NCBI GenBank assembly: GCA_002383425.1
Contig: DFYV01000151.1
Span: 1-12,885, forward strand
From: Bacteroidales bacterium UBA4073
Lineage (GTDB): Bacteria > Bacteroidota > Bacteroidia > Bacteroidales > Tenuifilaceae
DNA: 12,885 nt
Direction of reading: 5' to 3'
The position numbers were made by a program, and so were the translations under genes. The notes under the pieces were generated by a model that was not told where the DNA came from, ran no database searches, and saw only the letters and a program-made list of their open reading frames with translations. Shown here piece after piece: positions 1 through 6,647 of this stretch. The stretch's first letter is position 1, and each line of letters begins with the position of its first letter.

Positions 1-321
1 TTTGTTTTTTAGTGTAGGGTAACCTCATCATACCTAAATAGAAGATTTCCGAACGGCCAAGCTCCTATAAGTGAAGTTGTAATTTTTTTGTTACATTAGA
101 AGTACATGTCGAGCAATCAGGTTAACCTGCTGCTCCAGCTTACGAACTACTTTCTGAAACTCAGAAACAAGCACCATAACCTGCTCAATGATAGTAAAAC
201 CCGATCCCTTTCTCATCATCAGAAATTTTAGTGGTGCATAATTTGGAATTATCGAAAGAATCGGGTACTTTTGAAATGGCTATCTGCGAAGGATGGTTTA
301 GTTCAACAAAATGTTTATGCC
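1..321. repeat. Dispersed ~315-bp imperfect repeat, copy 1
   Basis: This stretch is repeated in the same orientation at 2485-2800. Both copies start with TTTGTTTTTTAGTGTAGGG and continue through GGTAACCTCATCATACCTAA. They then diverge moderately by substitutions and small indels. They become almost identical again over about 65 bp (227-290 here, 2702-2765 there), which contains TTTTAGTGGTGCATAATTTG. Similarity ends shortly after GTTTAGTTCAACAAAA. The window begins at or inside the left end, so this copy may extend further left. I find no intact gene in it. Short frames are open in both copies on both strands, but neither has a recognisable domain. It could be a MITE-like element, a relic of an insertion sequence, or a duplicated gene fragment. 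From 322 to 467 I see nothing beyond the leader of the next gene. Confidence 0.8.
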
Positions 322-467
322 ATAAGGGTTTCAGAGGTAATTCAAGCATTCTGCCCCGCTCGAACTTCGGTGTTCGTGGAAAGGATAGTAGTAAGCAATT
401 TATTACTGCACCTAGCCTCAACCTTTGGGCGCAATAGTTTAATAACTTATGGAAAGGGAGTAGAAAG

Positions 468-1195
468 ATGAACCTATTCAACAAACGAGTTATCAGTATT
501 ATGGCTAGAATTATTATATCCATACTACTTGGAATGTTTGTTCTTATAATGGCATCATTTATGATAATGTCTTTACAGAACCTGCCGGATCTGATGAAAT
601 CCAAACCATGGATAGGAGGATTCATCAATCATACCACAATGTTAGTTATTTCTATCATTATAATGTTACTTTTAAGTAAAAGTAAAATTTCAACTTACGG
701 TTTCAAGTCAGCAAGGAATATCCAGCTAAAACCAATTATTTTATTGAGTCTTAGTATTGGTATTATTGGAGCTTTAATACAATCTTTCTTTCCAATAAAA
801 CAGTTCGATTCCATAGAAAATTTTCCTTTATCCAAATAGTCATTTTTATTTGGATTTATGCAAGCATCTGTGAAGAGGTTTTAACACGAGGATTGATTCA
901 GGGCTACCTTTCCCCTTTAACTAAATATAGATTTACTGTATTTAAAGTACCTATTAGTCTTCCTGTGCTGATAAGCGCTTTATTTTTTGCATCAATGCAC
1001 CTTATGCTATTAACAACTGGTATGGGCATTGCCACAGTGTTTAACATCATATTATTTGCGTTTATATTGGGAATTATTGCCGGATATTATCGAGAAAAAA
1101 CAGGAAGTTTGATTACTGCAATAATTGTCCACATGCTTTTTAATGTAGGAGGTACTTGTGGAGGTTTGTTGATTGAATTATTTAAGAAAATATAA
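468..1195 (+). pseudogene. CPBP-family intramembrane metalloprotease, frameshifted
   Basis: The two reading frames 468-839 and 836-1195 together encode a hydrophobic protein of about 242 residues typical of the CPBP (CAAX protease / bacteriocin-processing, Abi) family. These are membrane-embedded metalloproteases with several transmembrane helices. The first frame gives an N-terminal membrane segment and further hydrophobic helices, then stops at TAG 837-839. The second frame carries all three family motifs: E-E-V-L-T-R at 872-889, F-A-S-M-H downstream, and H-M-L-F-N near the end, where the Glu and His residues would bind the metal. Restoring one A in the AAA run at 834-836 joins the frames as S-K-I-V-I-F, so a one-base deletion is the simplest explanation. 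The purine-rich GAAAGGGAG, about 8 nt before ATG 468, supports that start. It may be a true pseudogene, a sequencing error, or (less likely) a programmed shift. Family members are often linked to bacteriocin maturation or immunity; the role here is unknown. Confidence 0.8.
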
Positions 1196-1464
1196 TTGAC
1201 AATAGAAAAATGAATAAAGAAAAATTAATACGTCTAATAAATACACCTCTGACCATCGCGTCCCACCTTAATCAGCATTGAACTACACCAGCCAGGTTCT
1301 GGGCTATGGCTTAATGATGATTTTAAGACTTTTGAAAAAAATGTTCAGAAAATGGGTGTTAAACCAAACCCTACCATAGGTACAGATGGCCAGAATGGTT
1401 TTCAAGGCGGGATATACCCCAAAAGCTGGACGACCAGTTAAACTTCAAAAAGTATTAAATTGGC
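1196..1464 (+). other. Decayed stretch with an unidentified open fragment
   Basis: No complete gene is visible. A short frame starts at ATG 1210 and ends at TGA 1279-1281 (23 codons, beginning M-N-K-E-K-L-I-R-L-I). An overlapping frame is open from 1253 to about 1441 and reads like real protein, with a core of Q-P-G-S-G-L-W-L-N-D-D-F and then M-G-V-K-P-N-P-T-I-G. It has no start codon of its own. Together these look like the remains of one gene broken by frameshifts. I do not recognise the family. Confidence 0.3.
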
Positions 1465-1636
1465 ATGATGAAAAAAGAGAGAACGCATTATGATCGGGTT
1501 CAAACAAAAGGCAGTTGAACTTTCGGATGTCCGGTGTAATGTAAGAGATAATTCCGAAGAGTTGGGGAACCTTCAGGAATTGCCATACCTCTGCATGAAT
1601 ATGTTTTTATATTGCATTCAATTTAAAAGAAAATAA
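1465..1636 (+). pseudogene. IS3-family transposase OrfA remnant, frameshifted
   Basis: Reading from ATG 1465 gives M-M-K-K-E-R-T-H-Y-D-R. Shifting frame at about 1496-1500 gives F-K-Q-K-A-V-E-L-S-D-V-R-C-N-V-R and then S-E-E-L-G. This order is characteristic of the helix-turn-helix N-terminus of IS3-family OrfA proteins (Y-x-R-x-F-K-x-x-A-V-x-L-S, then x-E-E-L-G-I). After E-E-L-G the similarity fades, and the rest of the frame (to TAA 1634-1636) is unrelated sequence running up to the next gene. No OrfB, DDE catalytic region or clear terminal inverted repeats are seen, so this is only a fragment. It indicates past IS activity between the broken CPBP gene and the GH16 gene. Confidence 0.55.
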
Positions 1637-1637
1637 G

Positions 1638-2393
1638 ATGAAACAACGATTAAGTAATGTGTTTTTAAAAACTACATTTAGGTTGAACGGGCTGATTTTG
1701 TTGCTGGCATTTTCTACTTTGTACATGGCAGGTTGTAGCAAAGACGATCCTCCCCCGCCTGAAGTTAAATGGAAATTGGTTTTTCAGGATGATTTTAACG
1801 GCTCGGAGGTAAATCAGTCGGTCTGGGGTATGTATGATGGTCCCGGACATGCAGGGAATGGGTTAAGACGTCCCGAGGCGTTTTCCGTGGCGGACGGAAT
1901 CCTTACGATTACGGCAAAGATGATTGACAGCCAGCTTGTATCGGGTGGTATGGCCCATAAGCAAAATTTTACTTACGGTAAGTTCGAAGCACGGGTCCGA
2001 GCCGATGAAGATACGAGTTTCGCTACCAGCGCAGTATTGCTTACCTGGCCTCAAAGTGAAAACTGGCCTATTGACGGCGAAAACGATTTTTATGAGACAA
2101 CTACTAACGACCGCCGTAGTTTCCATACGTTTATCCATTATGGCGCCGACAACAGACAGTTTCATAAAGAACACAACTTCGATGCCATGGAATGGCTTAC
2201 AGTAGCCATGGAATGGCATAAGGACTGGATTAAAATCTATGTGAACGACACTTTACAATGGACGCTTACCGAAAAATACGCCATACCGGATGTTCCGCAT
2301 CATCTGTGCATTCAGCTGGATGCTTTTAAAAAAACAATGGCTGGTGTTACCCGTATGCAGGTGGATTGGGTGAAAATTTATAGCCAAAAATAA
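1638..2393 (+). CDS. Glycoside hydrolase family 16 lipoprotein
   Basis: The 251-residue protein is predicted to be a surface-exposed beta-glycanase of family GH16, the fold of laminarinases, lichenases, agarases and carrageenases. Residues 1-33 form a lipoprotein signal: Arg/Lys-rich start, hydrophobic core at about 18-30, and M-A-G-C with Cys33 as the lipidated residue. C-S-K-D-D follows, matching the Bacteroidetes lipoprotein export signal that sends lipoproteins to the cell surface. After a proline spacer (38-41) the beta-sandwich starts with W-K-L-V-F-Q-D-D-F-N-G, typical of GH16. The catalytic motif E-x-D-x-x-E appears as E-N-D-F-Y-E, with Glu148 as likely nucleophile, Asp150, and Glu153 as acid/base, preceded by W-P-I-D-G. 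The end D-W-V-K-I-Y is also typical. Substrate cannot be told; Asn instead of the usual Ile between Glu148 and Asp150 is a variant worth noting. There is no SusC/SusD pair in the window, so no polysaccharide-utilisation locus can be claimed. ATG 1638 is 2 nt after an upstream stop; there is no strong SD. Confidence 0.88.
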   Translation: MKQRLSNVFLKTTFRLNGLILLLAFSTLYMAGCSKDDPPPPEVKWKLVFQDDFNGSEVNQSVWGMYDGPGHAGNGLRRPEAFSVADGILTITAKMIDSQLVSGGMAHKQNFTYGKFEARVRADEDTSFATSAVLLTWPQSENWPIDGENDFYETTTNDRRSFHTFIHYGADNRQFHKEHNFDAMEWLTVAMEWHKDWIKIYVNDTLQWTLTEKYAIPDVPHHLCIQLDAFKKTMAGVTRMQVDWVKIYSQK

Positions 2394-2397
2394 GTTC

Positions 2398-2446
2398 TCT
2401 CGTAACGGGGAAACGCTATAAGAGTCCCTTCGAGAAGTTATTTTTT
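2398..2446 (+). terminator. Possible terminator after the GH16 gene
   Basis: TCTCG at 2398-2402 can pair with CGAGA at 2431-2435, and GGGA at 2408-2411 with TCCC at 2425-2428. This gives a two-part stem with internal loops. A run of six T residues follows at 2441-2446, separated from the stem by a few bases. It lies just 3' of the GH16 stop codon. The stem is imperfect, so the call is tentative. Confidence 0.35.
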
Positions 2447-2484
2447 GCCCTTTTACATTCCTCAGTCTGGCATGGTTTTGTGCA

Positions 2485-2800
2485 TTTGTTTTTTAGTGTA
2501 GGGTAACCTCATCATACCTAAGCAGCAAATTCCCAACGGCCATATGCTGAGTAAATGAAGTTGTAATTGTTTTTTAAACATTATAAGTACATGTCGAGCA
2601 ATCTGGATAACCTGTTACTCCAGTTTACTGTCAACTTTCTCAAACTCAGAAACAAGCACTTAGCCTGCTCAACAATAGTTAAACCCAATTTCCTTTTCAT
2701 AATCAGAAATTTTAGTGGTGCATAATTTGGAATTATCGAAAGAATCGGGTAGTTTTGAAATGGCTACCCGCGAAGAAAAGGTTTAGTTCAACAAAAACTA
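2485..2800. repeat. Dispersed ~315-bp imperfect repeat, copy 2
   Basis: This is the second copy of the element at 1-321, in the same orientation. It lies between the GH16 gene and the SGNH-hydrolase-like gene. Its homology extends to the left of 2485: GGTTTTGTGCATTTGT at 2473-2488 matches the third, truncated copy near 6665. The right end is about 2800. Beyond it, 2800-2864 is an A/T-rich leader for the next gene in which I do not see a canonical -7 box. Copy 2 has indels relative to copy 1 that put stop codons into different frames, which argues against a conserved protein product. Confidence 0.8.
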
Positions 2801-2864
2801 GTTTTTTTGTTTTGTTTTAAAATTGATAAAATGTTTTTCATTTTCAGTTTAAAAATCCAATTCT

Positions 2865-3644
2865 ATGAGACGACTTGAAACCCTGATGCTGATTGTATTG
2901 CTGTTGGCTTTTACAACTACCATTCCTGCTCAGGAAAATAATGAGAGGCCATATACCTTTCTACTTACCGGTGCTTCATTTGCAACGCCCAACAACGGCT
3001 GGTTTGAGGTGGGCTGCAACCTGGTGGGGGCAACACCCATAAACCGTGCCATCGGCGGCGAGGCCATTGCCGATGCGGCTAACCGGATGGCAAAAGGGAC
3101 ACTCTACTCAAAAGAAGAGCTGGAGGAGATTGACGCTTTGGTGATCATGCAGGTACACGATAAGGATGTGTTTGATGAATCGCAGCTGAAACCAAAATAT
3201 ACCGACTACCAGATACCTTTCGACCGCAGCAATTATGCGGCCGCCTTCGATTACGTCATAAAACGTTACCTCACGGAATGCTATAACCTGAAGTTTGATG
3301 AGACATCGAAATATTACAACAGCCGCATGGGTAAACCGGCAGTAGTTGTGCTTTGTACCGACTGGCACGACGGGAGGGTAACCTACAACACATCGGTGCG
3401 TAAGCTGGCCGAAAAGTGGGGACTTCTGGTGGTGGAATTCGATAAATATATCGGATTTTCTAAGAATGCGTTGCATCCAGTGACGGGCAAGCAGGTGAGT
3501 CGTTTGTATGCTGTTGATGAGCAGGAAATTGCCGGAGAAACTTACGGCTGGCATCCTGAAAATGGACAGGATAAATATATACAACGCCGCATGGGTGCTA
3601 TCTTTGCCGACACCATGCGCAAAATTTTTCCTGTAAAATATTGA
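2865..3644 (+). CDS. Secreted SGNH-hydrolase-like protein (DUF5040-like)
   Basis: The 259-residue protein has a Sec signal peptide (residues 1-22, hydrophobic stretch 7-20, probable cleavage after I-P-A before Gln23). The mature part resembles the SGNH/GDSL esterase fold. Block I appears as L-L-T-G-A-S-F-A with Ser38 as the likely nucleophile. G-G-E-A at 64-67 would be the block II glycine. M-Q-V-H-D-K-D at 95-101 lies where block III would be. G-W-H-P with His230 matches the C-terminal histidine of block V. The overall pattern, especially G-A-S-F-A-x-P-x-N-G-W-F, reminds me of the Bacteroidetes family DUF5040; this is recall, not a search result. Such proteins are candidates for removing acetyl or other ester groups from polysaccharide. 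It is followed by a strong terminator, so it is probably a single-gene transcript. The substrate is unknown. Confidence 0.72.
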   Translation: MRRLETLMLIVLLLAFTTTIPAQENNERPYTFLLTGASFATPNNGWFEVGCNLVGATPINRAIGGEAIADAANRMAKGTLYSKEELEEIDALVIMQVHDKDVFDESQLKPKYTDYQIPFDRSNYAAAFDYVIKRYLTECYNLKFDETSKYYNSRMGKPAVVVLCTDWHDGRVTYNTSVRKLAEKWGLLVVEFDKYIGFSKNALHPVTGKQVSRLYAVDEQEIAGETYGWHPENGQDKYIQRRMGAIFADTMRKIFPVKY

Positions 3645-3753
3645 TAAATGCCAACAACACTCGATGCTCTAATATAAGCAAGTAAAAAAGTAGAATAACT
3701 TTTTTCCAAGGTTAGATAACAGCCGATAACGACAGTTAGACAAAAATTACCGT

Positions 3754-3783
3754 AAGGGTACATCGTTTACGGATACCCTTTTT
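3754..3783 (+). terminator. Rho-independent terminator
   Basis: AAGGGTA at 3754-3760 pairs perfectly with TACCCTT at 3774-3780 (7 bp, 13-nt loop), followed by a T run through 3783. A competing helix, CCGTAA 3750-3755 with TTACGG 3767-3772, overlaps it. It lies about 110 bp after the stop of the SGNH-like gene and probably ends that transcript. Confidence 0.65.
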
Positions 3784-3793
3784 CGATTTACAT

Positions 3794-3935
3794 CAGGAAT
3801 CGAGCCTGCAGTAAATCAGGCCAGACAACTTCCAGTTCAGCGGAGTTTTACGCTGTCGATAACTGAACCGTTTTTGGTGAGCTCGCCGAAGGCAAAATGC
3901 CATATACTAAGATGTTGCAAACTTTGCCGGGCGAG
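3794..3935. other. Chain of hairpins in a gene-free region
   Basis: Three successive inverted repeats occur in 140 bp. The first is GCCTG 3804-3808 with CAGGC 3817-3821. The second is GTTCAG 3835-3840 with CTGAAC 3863-3868. The third is a two-part stem, CTCGCC 3882-3887 plus GGCAAA 3891-3896 with TTTGCC 3923-3928 plus GGCGAG 3930-3935 (12 pairs in all). The surrounding region 3784-4241 holds no convincing gene on either strand. The structure could be a non-coding RNA, the leader of the operon that follows, or the end of an insertion element. I do not recognise a known RNA family. At 4123-4151 the short phrase GCAT(T/C)GTAACTT is also repeated. Confidence 0.4.
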
Positions 3936-4241
3936 AACCTGCCAAAATACCCCTGCAATCGCAGCCAAGGACAGTTTTCGTCAATCTTTATCATCATTCT
4001 CAAAGTTTTGTTACAGTTCAAGGACTTTACTATACTATCTCCGTATCTTGTGGTAATGCAGGACACACGGTGAACCGCTAACAGGCAATATATCAAATGG
4101 CAGGAATGCATTAAATTCAGGCATTGTAACTTTTTTTAACTGCATCGTAACTTGTTAAGTTTACACCTTGCAAATCACCGCAAATCATCTTACCAGTTGC
4201 TATAGACAACTTATTTATTTATTAAAAGTTAATCAAAAATG

Positions 4242-4276
4242 AAAACCTTTTAAGACTAAAACCTTTTGTAAAGGTT
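4242..4276. promoter_or_regulatory. Operator-like repeats upstream of the R-M operon
   Basis: AAAACCTTTT occurs twice, at 4242-4251 and 4258-4267, 16 bp apart. The second copy forms an inverted repeat with AAAGGTT at 4270-4276 (AACCTTT-TGT-AAAGGTT). These sites lie directly upstream of the -7 box at 4296 and cover the region where the -33 element should be, so a bound protein could block transcription. No controller-protein gene is visible nearby. Confidence 0.4.
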
Positions 4277-4295
4277 ACTTATAACTAAAAAATAG

Positions 4296-4303
4296 TAACT
4301 TTG
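4296..4303 (+). promoter_or_regulatory. Bacteroidetes -7 box for the R-M operon
   Basis: TAACTTTG matches the Bacteroidetes -7 consensus TAnnTTTG. It ends 25 nt before ATG 4329, which would give a short 5' leader. No clear -33 TTG lies at the usual 19-21 nt spacing; the nearest TTTTG (4264-4268) is 27 nt away. The promoter may be weak or dependent on an activator. Confidence 0.5.
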
Positions 4304-4328
4304 AATGAAATTAATCAATTAAAGTATA

Positions 4329-5702
4329 ATGCTAACAAAAGATTATATCAAAGGTTTAAAAAACAGTGGCAATGGTGCTATTGGACATCTGATAAAAAAA
4401 TATCAAGATGTTGGAACTTTGATATTCATCCTTGAAAATCTGGGACAATTACCAAAAGATTTTGACGGAAGTTTTTTGCCTGACCTACTCTCCCATAAAA
4501 ACTCAACCGTACGACTTTGGGCGATTAAAACAATTGGAAAACTGGAAAATGAAGAATACTTACCCATTCTCAAACAGGTTGCCATTAACGACAGCGACAC
4601 AAGTGTTAGACGTGAAGCAGTTTCATCAATAGGTCGAATGAGAACAAAAAAGGGGCTAAGTATTTTAACAGATATACTTCAAGACAATGACCCAAAAATC
4701 GTTTGCCAAGCTATTCGTGGGCTACTGGTTTTCAAAGGGGACAGCAAAGTCGATGACAGCTTAAAACCTTTACTAAATCACGAAAACGAAATGGTGCGAA
4801 CTGTTATTTACAAAGAATATTTCTCAGAGCAAAAGGACAAAAACGAACAACCACACCCCGAGAGTTACGACTACCTGAAAAATGTTGTGGTCAATGCTGA
4901 TACTATTGAAGTTATGAAACTACTCAAAGACGAGAGTATTCATTTGACCTTTACTTCCCCACCATACTATAACGCCAGGGATTACTCAATTTACCCAAGC
5001 TATAAGGCATATTTACAGTTTCTTGAGAACGTATTCCGTGAAGTTTACCGTATTACAAAAGAGGGGCGTTTCCTAATACTAAATACTTCACCAATAATTA
5101 TTCCTAGAATTAGCAGAGCACACAGTAGTAAACGATATCCTATTCCATTCGATATTCATCCTTACCTGGTGGAAATGGGCTGGGAGTTCATTGACGACAT
5201 CGTTTGGATGAAACCCGAAGCAAGCGTAAAAAATAGAATTGGCGGTTTTCAGCAGCATAGAAAACCGCTTGGCTACAAGCCAAATTCAGTAACTGAGTAC
5301 TTAATGGTTTACAGAAAATCAACCGAAAAACTTTTGGATTGGAACATTCGCCAGTACGATTGGAAAACTGTTCAGGATAGCAAAGTACCAGAAGGTTATG
5401 AAACAACAAATGTTTGGAAAATTGACCCATGTTTCGATAAAGTTCATTCTGCAGTTTTCCCTGTTGAACTCTGCAGAAGAGTGATTCAATACTATTCATA
5501 CAAGGGTGATTTGATTTTTGACCCCTTTGCAGGTAGTGGTACAGTGGGTAAAACTGCAAAAAGTTTAGGTCGTTATTTTTTCCTGACAGAGAAGGATGAA
5601 AAATATTTTAACTATATGAAATCAAAAAAATCGAAAGATTTATTTGACAAATATGAAACAAAATTTTTAACCATTAACGAGTTCGAACAAACAATAAAGT
5701 GA
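4329..5702 (+). CDS. HEAT-repeat DNA methyltransferase, type II R-M
   Basis: The 457-residue protein fuses a HEAT-repeat domain to a DNA methyltransferase. Residues about 48-167 hold four helical repeats of about 33 residues with the HEAT pattern (V-R-L-W-A-I at 61-66, V-R-R-E-A-V at 93-98, I-V-C-Q-A-I at 124-129, V-R-T-V-I at 156-160). The catalytic part begins about residue 183. Motif IV is T-S-P-P-Y at 209-213 and motif I is D-P-F-A-G-S-G-T at 398-405, followed by Glu421 after the next strand, which would contact S-adenosylmethionine. Motif IV before motif I, with the target-recognition region between, makes it beta-class. The S-P-P-Y form suggests N4-cytosine methylation, though N6-adenine is not excluded. 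It protects the host DNA from the nuclease encoded immediately downstream. The stop codon TGA 5700-5702 lies against the nuclease start, so translation is probably coupled. The operon is clearly more A/T-rich than leuS, consistent with horizontal transfer. The recognition sequence cannot be read from the sequence. Confidence 0.88.
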   Translation: MLTKDYIKGLKNSGNGAIGHLIKKYQDVGTLIFILENLGQLPKDFDGSFLPDLLSHKNSTVRLWAIKTIGKLENEEYLPILKQVAINDSDTSVRREAVSSIGRMRTKKGLSILTDILQDNDPKIVCQAIRGLLVFKGDSKVDDSLKPLLNHENEMVRTVIYKEYFSEQKDKNEQPHPESYDYLKNVVVNADTIEVMKLLKDESIHLTFTSPPYYNARDYSIYPSYKAYLQFLENVFREVYRITKEGRFLILNTSPIIIPRISRAHSSKRYPIPFDIHPYLVEMGWEFIDDIVWMKPEASVKNRIGGFQQHRKPLGYKPNSVTEYLMVYRKSTEKLLDWNIRQYDWKTVQDSKVPEGYETTNVWKIDPCFDKVHSAVFPVELCRRVIQYYSYKGDLIFDPFAGSGTVGKTAKSLGRYFFLTEKDEKYFNYMKSKKSKDLFDKYETKFLTINEFEQTIK

Positions 5703-5704
5703 TT

Positions 5705-6607
5705 ATGCCATTGAATGTAGAAGCAAAGAAAAATATAATCAAAAAGGTTATATCAAATCAAGATTACCGCGACGAAGTTTTAGTAATAATTGATGAGATA
5801 TTCTTAGATTACTGTATTAATTTTTTCAAGCAAGTTGTTTTTGCGAAAATTGATGCCCTTGGTGAAGGTTCTGATTGGTATAAAAAAGTGTTTCTCAATC
5901 CTGATTTGCCAAAAGAACAAATTGCAATCAATTCAGGATTGAATATGAAATCAATTACCAATGCTTTCAATTCATCAAAGAAAGAAATAGTTATTCAAGC
6001 ATCCTATGAAAATTACAATAGATTACAAAAAACAATTGAAGATTTAGTTTCTAATGGAAACAATTTTGAAGTAAAACTATCTATAAAATTTAAGGATGTG
6101 TCTGTTGATTTAACTGTTGCCGAGAGTTTAATAGTAATAAACACTATTGCGGTAAAACGAGCTGAAATACGAGGCGGAATGTGGAGTGCAGTAGGAAAAC
6201 AAATTGAAAAACCCTTAATGACAACACTTTGTAAGCTTTTCAATGTTCCGTTTGAGTATCATATTCAAGAAGGTAATCCTGATAGTTTCCGAGAGGTTGA
6301 TTTTTATTTGCTTTCTAAAGATGGGAAAAAACTTAGAACAGAAGTAAAGCTTATGGGAAAAGGAAATCCAGAAAGTGCTGATGCAATTTTTGCAAGAGAG
6401 CCAGCAATATTTTTAGCCGATAAGCTATCTGATAAAAACAAACAGCAAGCAGAAAATTTAAATGTTCAATGGATAGAGTTACGAATCGATGGAGGTTACA
6501 AACGTTTTCAAGAAGTGCTTAACGCTTTAAATGTTCCTAACAGTGACTTTAACGGAAACTTAAACACACGATTAGATGAAATATTGAAAGAAATCTATGA
6601 TGAATAA
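5705..6607 (+). CDS. Type II restriction endonuclease, CfrBI-like
   Basis: The 300-residue protein is a PD-(D/E)XK nuclease that would cut unmethylated DNA. Its active site is visible as R-E-V-D (Asp199), a 13-residue gap, then T-E-V-K with Glu213 and Lys215, followed by L-M-G-K-G-N-P-E-S-A-D. Upstream at about 157-177 is R-G-G-M-W-S-A-V-G-K-Q-I-E-K-P-L. I associate this combination with the CfrBI family of type II enzymes (CfrBI itself cuts CCWWGG, with an N4-cytosine methylase). The family call is from memory and the specificity may differ. The N-terminal 100 residues are mostly helical and may contact DNA. ATG 5705 lies 2 nt after the methyltransferase stop. An in-frame GTG at 5699 overlaps that stop and would add two residues. 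Neither has a good SD, so coupling to the upstream gene is likely. The gene is A/T-rich like its partner and looks intact. Confidence 0.75.
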   Translation: MPLNVEAKKNIIKKVISNQDYRDEVLVIIDEIFLDYCINFFKQVVFAKIDALGEGSDWYKKVFLNPDLPKEQIAINSGLNMKSITNAFNSSKKEIVIQASYENYNRLQKTIEDLVSNGNNFEVKLSIKFKDVSVDLTVAESLIVINTIAVKRAEIRGGMWSAVGKQIEKPLMTTLCKLFNVPFEYHIQEGNPDSFREVDFYLLSKDGKKLRTEVKLMGKGNPESADAIFAREPAIFLADKLSDKNKQQAENLNVQWIELRIDGGYKRFQEVLNALNVPNSDFNGNLNTRLDEILKEIYDE

Positions 6608-6647
6608 TAAGACTACAGATAATGAAATCGGGTAGGTAAGGAAAATC

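Noticed and set aside
185..628. Minus-strand open frame of 147 codons covering repeat copy 1 and part of the CPBP gene
   Set aside because: It overlaps the CPBP gene in antisense, has no recognisable domain, and the corresponding frame in repeat copy 2 is broken by stops.
1..2800. Integron gene-cassette array with the repeats as attC sites
   Set aside because: The repeats contain GGTAACC/GGTTAACC-like cores, but there is no integrase, no R''-L''-L'-R' stem architecture that I can trace, and the copies are too long and too similar to each other.
2806..2864. Promoter for the SGNH-like gene
   Set aside because: The leader is T-rich with TTG-like sites, but no TAnnTTTG box at proper spacing can be defended.
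3848..4111. Minus-strand open frame of 87 codons in the gene-free region
   Set aside because: It crosses the hairpin chain, has an odd composition and no domain. More likely a chance frame through a structured element.
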